From: Planctomycetaceae bacterium
GTDB taxonomy: Bacteria; Planctomycetota; Planctomycetia; Pirellulales; Pirellulaceae
Assembly (NCBI GenBank): GCA_005773145.1
Contig: SXHS01000324.1
Span: forward strand, 1 to 6,840
Length of the DNA stretch: 6,840 nucleotides
Reading direction: 5' to 3'
In this document: positions 4,893 through 6,840 of the stretch, piece after piece
How the letters are laid out: every line of letters starts with the position of its first letter
Position numbering within the stretch: position 1 is the stretch's first letter
The notes under the pieces: model-generated
The model's input: only the letters and a program-made list of their open reading frames with translations
The model's database searches: none
Told to the model about the DNA's origin: nothing
Program-made: the position numbers and the translations under genes

Positions 4893-6840
4893 ATCCAGTT
4901 CGTTGATCACCAACATCGCGTCGATGGGCGTGATGAAGCCGTCTCGATTCACGTCCACCATGCCACGCGGAATGGCCAATGCTGCCATGGAGCTGGCATG
5001 GTCAATCGGAGTCGTCACGATGCCTTGAGGCAATCGCCGCGCGCCGTTGCTGTCCATGTCGGCAATGATCAGCATCGCGTCCATGGGGGACACGGAGCCG
5101 TCTCCGTTGACGTCCAAGGGGTTGCTGATATTGGTAAAGTTGCCTGACGGTCCCAGAATCGTGAGATTGATGGAATCGAATTGTTGTTGTTCCGCGGGGA
5201 CCGGTACCCCCGGTACGCCAAACAACACCACCTCGTTCACGGGCAGTACGTCGGCTGGATTGCCGGTGAAGGAAACCGCGCCGGCTCTGGTGGCAAGCAT
5301 CGGAACGCGGAAGAGTTCAGCGCCGGCGGGTGCCGGTGTCGAGGCGACGCCGTCGACCGCGCCGACTTCGTCGATCAGGCCGACCGTGGTCGTGGTCCCC
5401 TTCTGGCTGAATGGATAGACCACCTCATTAAAGTCGATGGGGCCGGTTATCTCCACCTCGCCCGGTGTCGAGCCGGTTCCTGCGTAGATGATGTCCAAAT
5501 AGGCGGAGAACACGACGCGCGGGTTGTCCCTCAAATCGCGAGCTCGGACGATGAGTACAAACGGATCATTCAGATTCAGGGTCGTGACGGGCTGTCCCTG
5601 GGGCGTGGTGATCTCGAAGTCAAAATCGACCAACTTATTGGTCTGACCGGGATTGACGGTAACCGTCACCGTCGCCTGATCGAATCCTCCGTTGCCATCG
5701 CTGATCGTATAGCTGAATGTATCCGTTCCCGTGAAACTGGCGGCCGGCGTGTAGCGGACACTGCCGTTGTCGGAGGAGATGGCCACCGTGCCACCGTTGG
5801 TTCCCTGAGTGACGCTGAATACGGTTAGGACCTCGGCGGGATCGGGTGCCGAGGAATCATTGGTCAGCACGTTGAGCACGTTGTTCATCGTATTGGCATT
5901 CACCGCGAAGCCATCATCCACCGCGGTGGGATTGTCGTTGACGTTGGTGACCGTCATGGTGACCGTGGCCTGATTAGCTCCGGCCTCGGTCCCCGTGACG
6001 GTGTAGGTGAACGTTTCCGTGCCGAAAAAGCCTGGGGCAGGCGAGTAGCGAACCTGATTGCCGACGATCTGGGCGCTGCCCCCTTGACTCGGCTGTCCTA
6101 CGCTGGCGAGCGCCACATTGCCGGTGGGCAGGTCATTTGCGAGGACATTCAGCAGATGATTCGCGGAGTCTTCCGCCACCTGAAACCCGTCGCCGATGGC
6201 GCCGGAGTCGGCGATCGTCAATGAGGCTTGGATGAAGGCGATCTGGTTGATTGGGACCGCGGCCGAAAGTCCGAACAGGGTCGTTTCGTGTCGCGGTAGC
6301 ACATCGGCTGGGTCGCCTGTGAAGCTGACATTGCCCACTCCATCCGCGCGAAACGGCACGCTCAACAGTCGAACGGGTCCGGGCGTCGTCGGTCGAACAT
6401 CCGTCAAAGCGCCCGCTTCGTCGACCAGACCTGCGCTGGCCGTGGAGCCACGTTGGGATGATGGGAATGCGGCGTCGTTGAATTCAATGGGCCCCGATAC
6501 GGACACGAGGCCGGACGTGTACATCATATCCAGGTGTGCCGCCATGACGCCCAAGGGCACGTCGCGCAGATCCTCAACGAAGACTTGCAGCAAGAATGTA
6601 TCACCGGTCCGCACACTCGTGATGGGCGTGCCGAACTGATTAGTGACGCGCAGCTCAAACTCCACCAAGTCCGCAAACTCTTGGACCGTTACGGTTACGG
6701 CGGCCATCGACTCGCCGCCGCGACCGTCGCTGATCTTATACGTGAAAGTTTCGGTGCCGACAAAATTTGCGGCGGGCGTATAAACCAGGTTTTGCCCGCC
6801 GCTGCCGAGCACGACGGTTCCGCCGTCCGACGTCGTGCCC
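4533..6840 (-). CDS. Surface protein with cadherin-like modules, duplicated cohesin-like modules and C-terminal dockerin type I pair (N-terminus off window)
   Basis: The frame is open from the right edge (first full codon 6839-6837) to TGA at 4535-4533, giving 768 visible residues; the true start lies outside. A GTG at 6812 is in frame but is inside a cadherin-like module, so it is not the start. Visible order: end of a cadherin-like module, cohesin-like module A (about 57-210), two cadherin-like modules (216-301, 302-398), cohesin-like module A' (402-561), two dockerin calcium loops (576-587, 629-640), then an acidic tail to 768. Cadherin-like modules carry the Y-T/S-P-A-x-x-F-x-G-T-x-T-F-x-Y signature of bacterial surface proteins. 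Dockerins bind cohesins in a calcium-dependent way in cellulosomes; in planctomycetes their partners are largely unknown. A secreted or cell-surface structural or adhesive role is inferred. The next gene downstream is another giant surface protein on the same strand. Confidence 0.93.
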   Translation of the reverse strand, partial: GTTSDGGTVVLGSGGQNLVYTPAANFVGTETFTYKISDGRGGESMAAVTVTVQEFADLVEFELRVTNQFGTPITSVRTGDTFLLQVFVEDLRDVPLGVMAAHLDMMYTSGLVSVSGPIEFNDAAFPSSQRGSTASAGLVDEAGALTDVRPTTPGPVRLLSVPFRADGVGNVSFTGDPADVLPRHETTLFGLSAAVPINQIAFIQASLTIADSGAIGDGFQVAEDSANHLLNVLANDLPTGNVALASVGQPSQGGSAQIVGNQVRYSPAPGFFGTETFTYTVTGTEAGANQATVTMTVTNVNDNPTAVDDGFAVNANTMNNVLNVLTNDSSAPDPAEVLTVFSVTQGTNGGTVAISSDNGSVRYTPAASFTGTDTFSYTISDGNGGFDQATVTVTVNPGQTNKLVDFDFEITTPQGQPVTTLNLNDPFVLIVRARDLRDNPRVVFSAYLDIIYAGTGSTPGEVEITGPIDFNEVVYPFSQKGTTTTVGLIDEVGAVDGVASTPAPAGAELFRVPMLATRAGAVSFTGNPADVLPVNEVVLFGVPGVPVPAEQQQFDSINLTILGPSGNFTNISNPLDVNGDGSVSPMDAMLIIADMDSNGARRLPQGIVTTPIDHASSMAALAIPRGMVDVNRDGFITPIDAMLVINELDRRAAATRTAATAPPLATATPIAPSESWYVSDEANSVIDNVMKEPSSNDRDTSHDSAMAAAQYGNLPWFVVSHTATDHMRDFAGTTLVTDDKEDASPQDLEHILGELAEDVWQAWLNEQA
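4893..5126 (-). other. Dockerin type I pair
   Basis: Two EF-hand-like calcium loops are present: DVNGDGSVSPMD (5079-5114) followed by AMLIIADMD, and DVNRDGFITPID (4920-4955) followed by AMLVINELD. Both keep the D-x-N-x-D-G-x-[VI]-x-x-x-D calcium ligands and the following amphipathic helix. Positions 10-11 of the loops, which set partner choice in clostridial dockerins, are Pro plus a hydrophobic residue instead of Ser/Thr. The loops start 53 residues apart. Confidence 0.92.
5157..5636 (-). repeat. Cohesin-like module A' (second copy)
   Basis: Visible residues 402-561. It repeats the landmarks of module A in order: LVDFDFEITTPQGQPV, NDPFVLIVRARDLRD, SAYLDIIY, VEITGPIDFN, GLIDEVGAV, VPMLATRAGAVSFTGNPAD, VLPVNEVVLFG, LTI. 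The shared blocks GPI-[ED]-FN and FTG-[DN]-PADVLP are near identical in protein, while synonymous positions differ at DNA level, so the duplication is not recent. Confidence 0.6.
5646..5936 (-). repeat. Cadherin-like module 3
   Basis: Visible residues 302-398. It begins PTAVDDGFAVNANTMN, has VLNVLTNDS and closes with VRYTPAASFTGTDTFSYTIS, DGNGGFDQATVTVTV. It is closely similar to module 1 in the Y-T-P-A-x-x-F-x-G-T stretch and directly abuts module 2. Confidence 0.8.
5937..6194 (-). repeat. Cadherin-like module 2
   Basis: Visible residues 216-301. It opens DGFQVAEDSANHLLNVLAND (the V-x-E-D-x-x-x-x-x-x-V-L-x-N-D start of VCBS/cadherin-like repeats) and ends YSPAPGFFGTETFTYTVTG, then QATVTMTVTNVND. 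The N-x-N-D-x-P-like end is a calcium-binding linker pattern of cadherin-type repeats. Confidence 0.8.
6210..6671 (-). repeat. Cohesin-like module A
   Basis: Visible residues about 57-210 of the first gene. Landmarks are LVEFELRVTNQFGTPI, GDTFLLQVFVEDLRD, AAHLDMMY, VSVSGPIEFN, GLVDEAGAL, VPFRADGVGNVSFTGDPAD, VLPRHETTLFG and a closing LTI. The G-D-x-F-x-L-x-V opening, the L-D-x-x-Y strand and the late V-x-F-x-A-x-x-x-G-x-V-x-F-T-G strand resemble a cohesin fold, but this is a pattern judgement. It is clearly homologous to module A' downstream. Confidence 0.6.
6681..6840 (-). repeat. Cadherin-like module 1 (partial)
   Basis: The visible C-terminal part has GGTVVLGSGGQNLVYTPAAN, FVGTETFTYKISDGRGG and a closing AAVTVTVQ strand. 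This is the typical ending of tandem bacterial cadherin-like/Big_9-type domains, often calcium-binding spacers. Its beginning lies beyond the right edge, and more copies may precede it. Confidence 0.75.

Noticed and set aside
5181..5828. 215-codon plus-strand ORF
   Set aside because: Antisense to cohesin-like module A' and a cadherin-like module; shadow frame.
6810..6812. In-frame GTG as start of the dockerin gene
   Set aside because: The frame is open to the window edge and the residues before and after it belong to the same cadherin-like module, so it is an internal Val.
1..6840. tRNA, rRNA, CRISPR array, insertion sequence or toxin-antitoxin locus
   Set aside because: No cloverleaf, spaced short direct repeats, terminal inverted repeats with transposase, or small paired genes were seen; nearly every base is in the two large frames.

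Overview
The window looks like planctomycete DNA (Planctomycetota, probably a Pirellulales-type genome). The evidence is giant multidomain surface proteins on one strand, a basic N-terminus carrying an LRIEQLDSR-type motif instead of a classical signal peptide, planctomycete-style dockerin pairs (DVNGDGSVSPMD), and beta-helix motifs such as PGDIVRIVGNGG. GC is about 60% where I counted it by hand. The assignment rests on family recognition from memory, not on a search.

Almost the whole window is two large co-oriented genes on the minus strand, and both run off the window. Reading in the direction of transcription, the first occupies 6840 to 4533; its N-terminus lies beyond the right edge. It is a mosaic of three cadherin-like/Ig-like modules, two copies of a cohesin-like beta-sandwich of about 155 residues, a calcium-binding type I dockerin pair, and an unrecognised acidic C-terminal tail. 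A 145-bp gap (4388-4532) follows. It holds three back-to-back short hairpins, two Shine-Dalgarno sequences and a possible 14-codon leader ORF overlapping the next start.

The second gene starts at ATG 4387 and stays open through at least 1462 codons to base 1, so its C-terminus is missing. Its order is: planctomycete N-terminal motif, two Ig-like domains, a matrixin/M10-like metallopeptidase domain with a ruined zinc site, a PPC domain, a long right-handed beta-helix with repeats about 240-265 residues apart, and finally the start of a second, different metallopeptidase-like domain. That last domain coincides with a clear GC drop (50.6% in 1-360 against 60.8% in 361-720, hand counted), which suggests a separately acquired module.

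The pair most plausibly encodes secreted or cell-surface proteins acting in adhesion, matrix assembly or polysaccharide/protein processing. The dockerin and cohesin-like modules of the first protein could mediate calcium-dependent assembly. I see no RNA genes, CRISPR arrays or insertion sequences. The best leads are the degenerate zinc site, the fused second metallopeptidase domain with its composition shift, a perfect 20-bp palindrome early in the second gene, and the structured leader.
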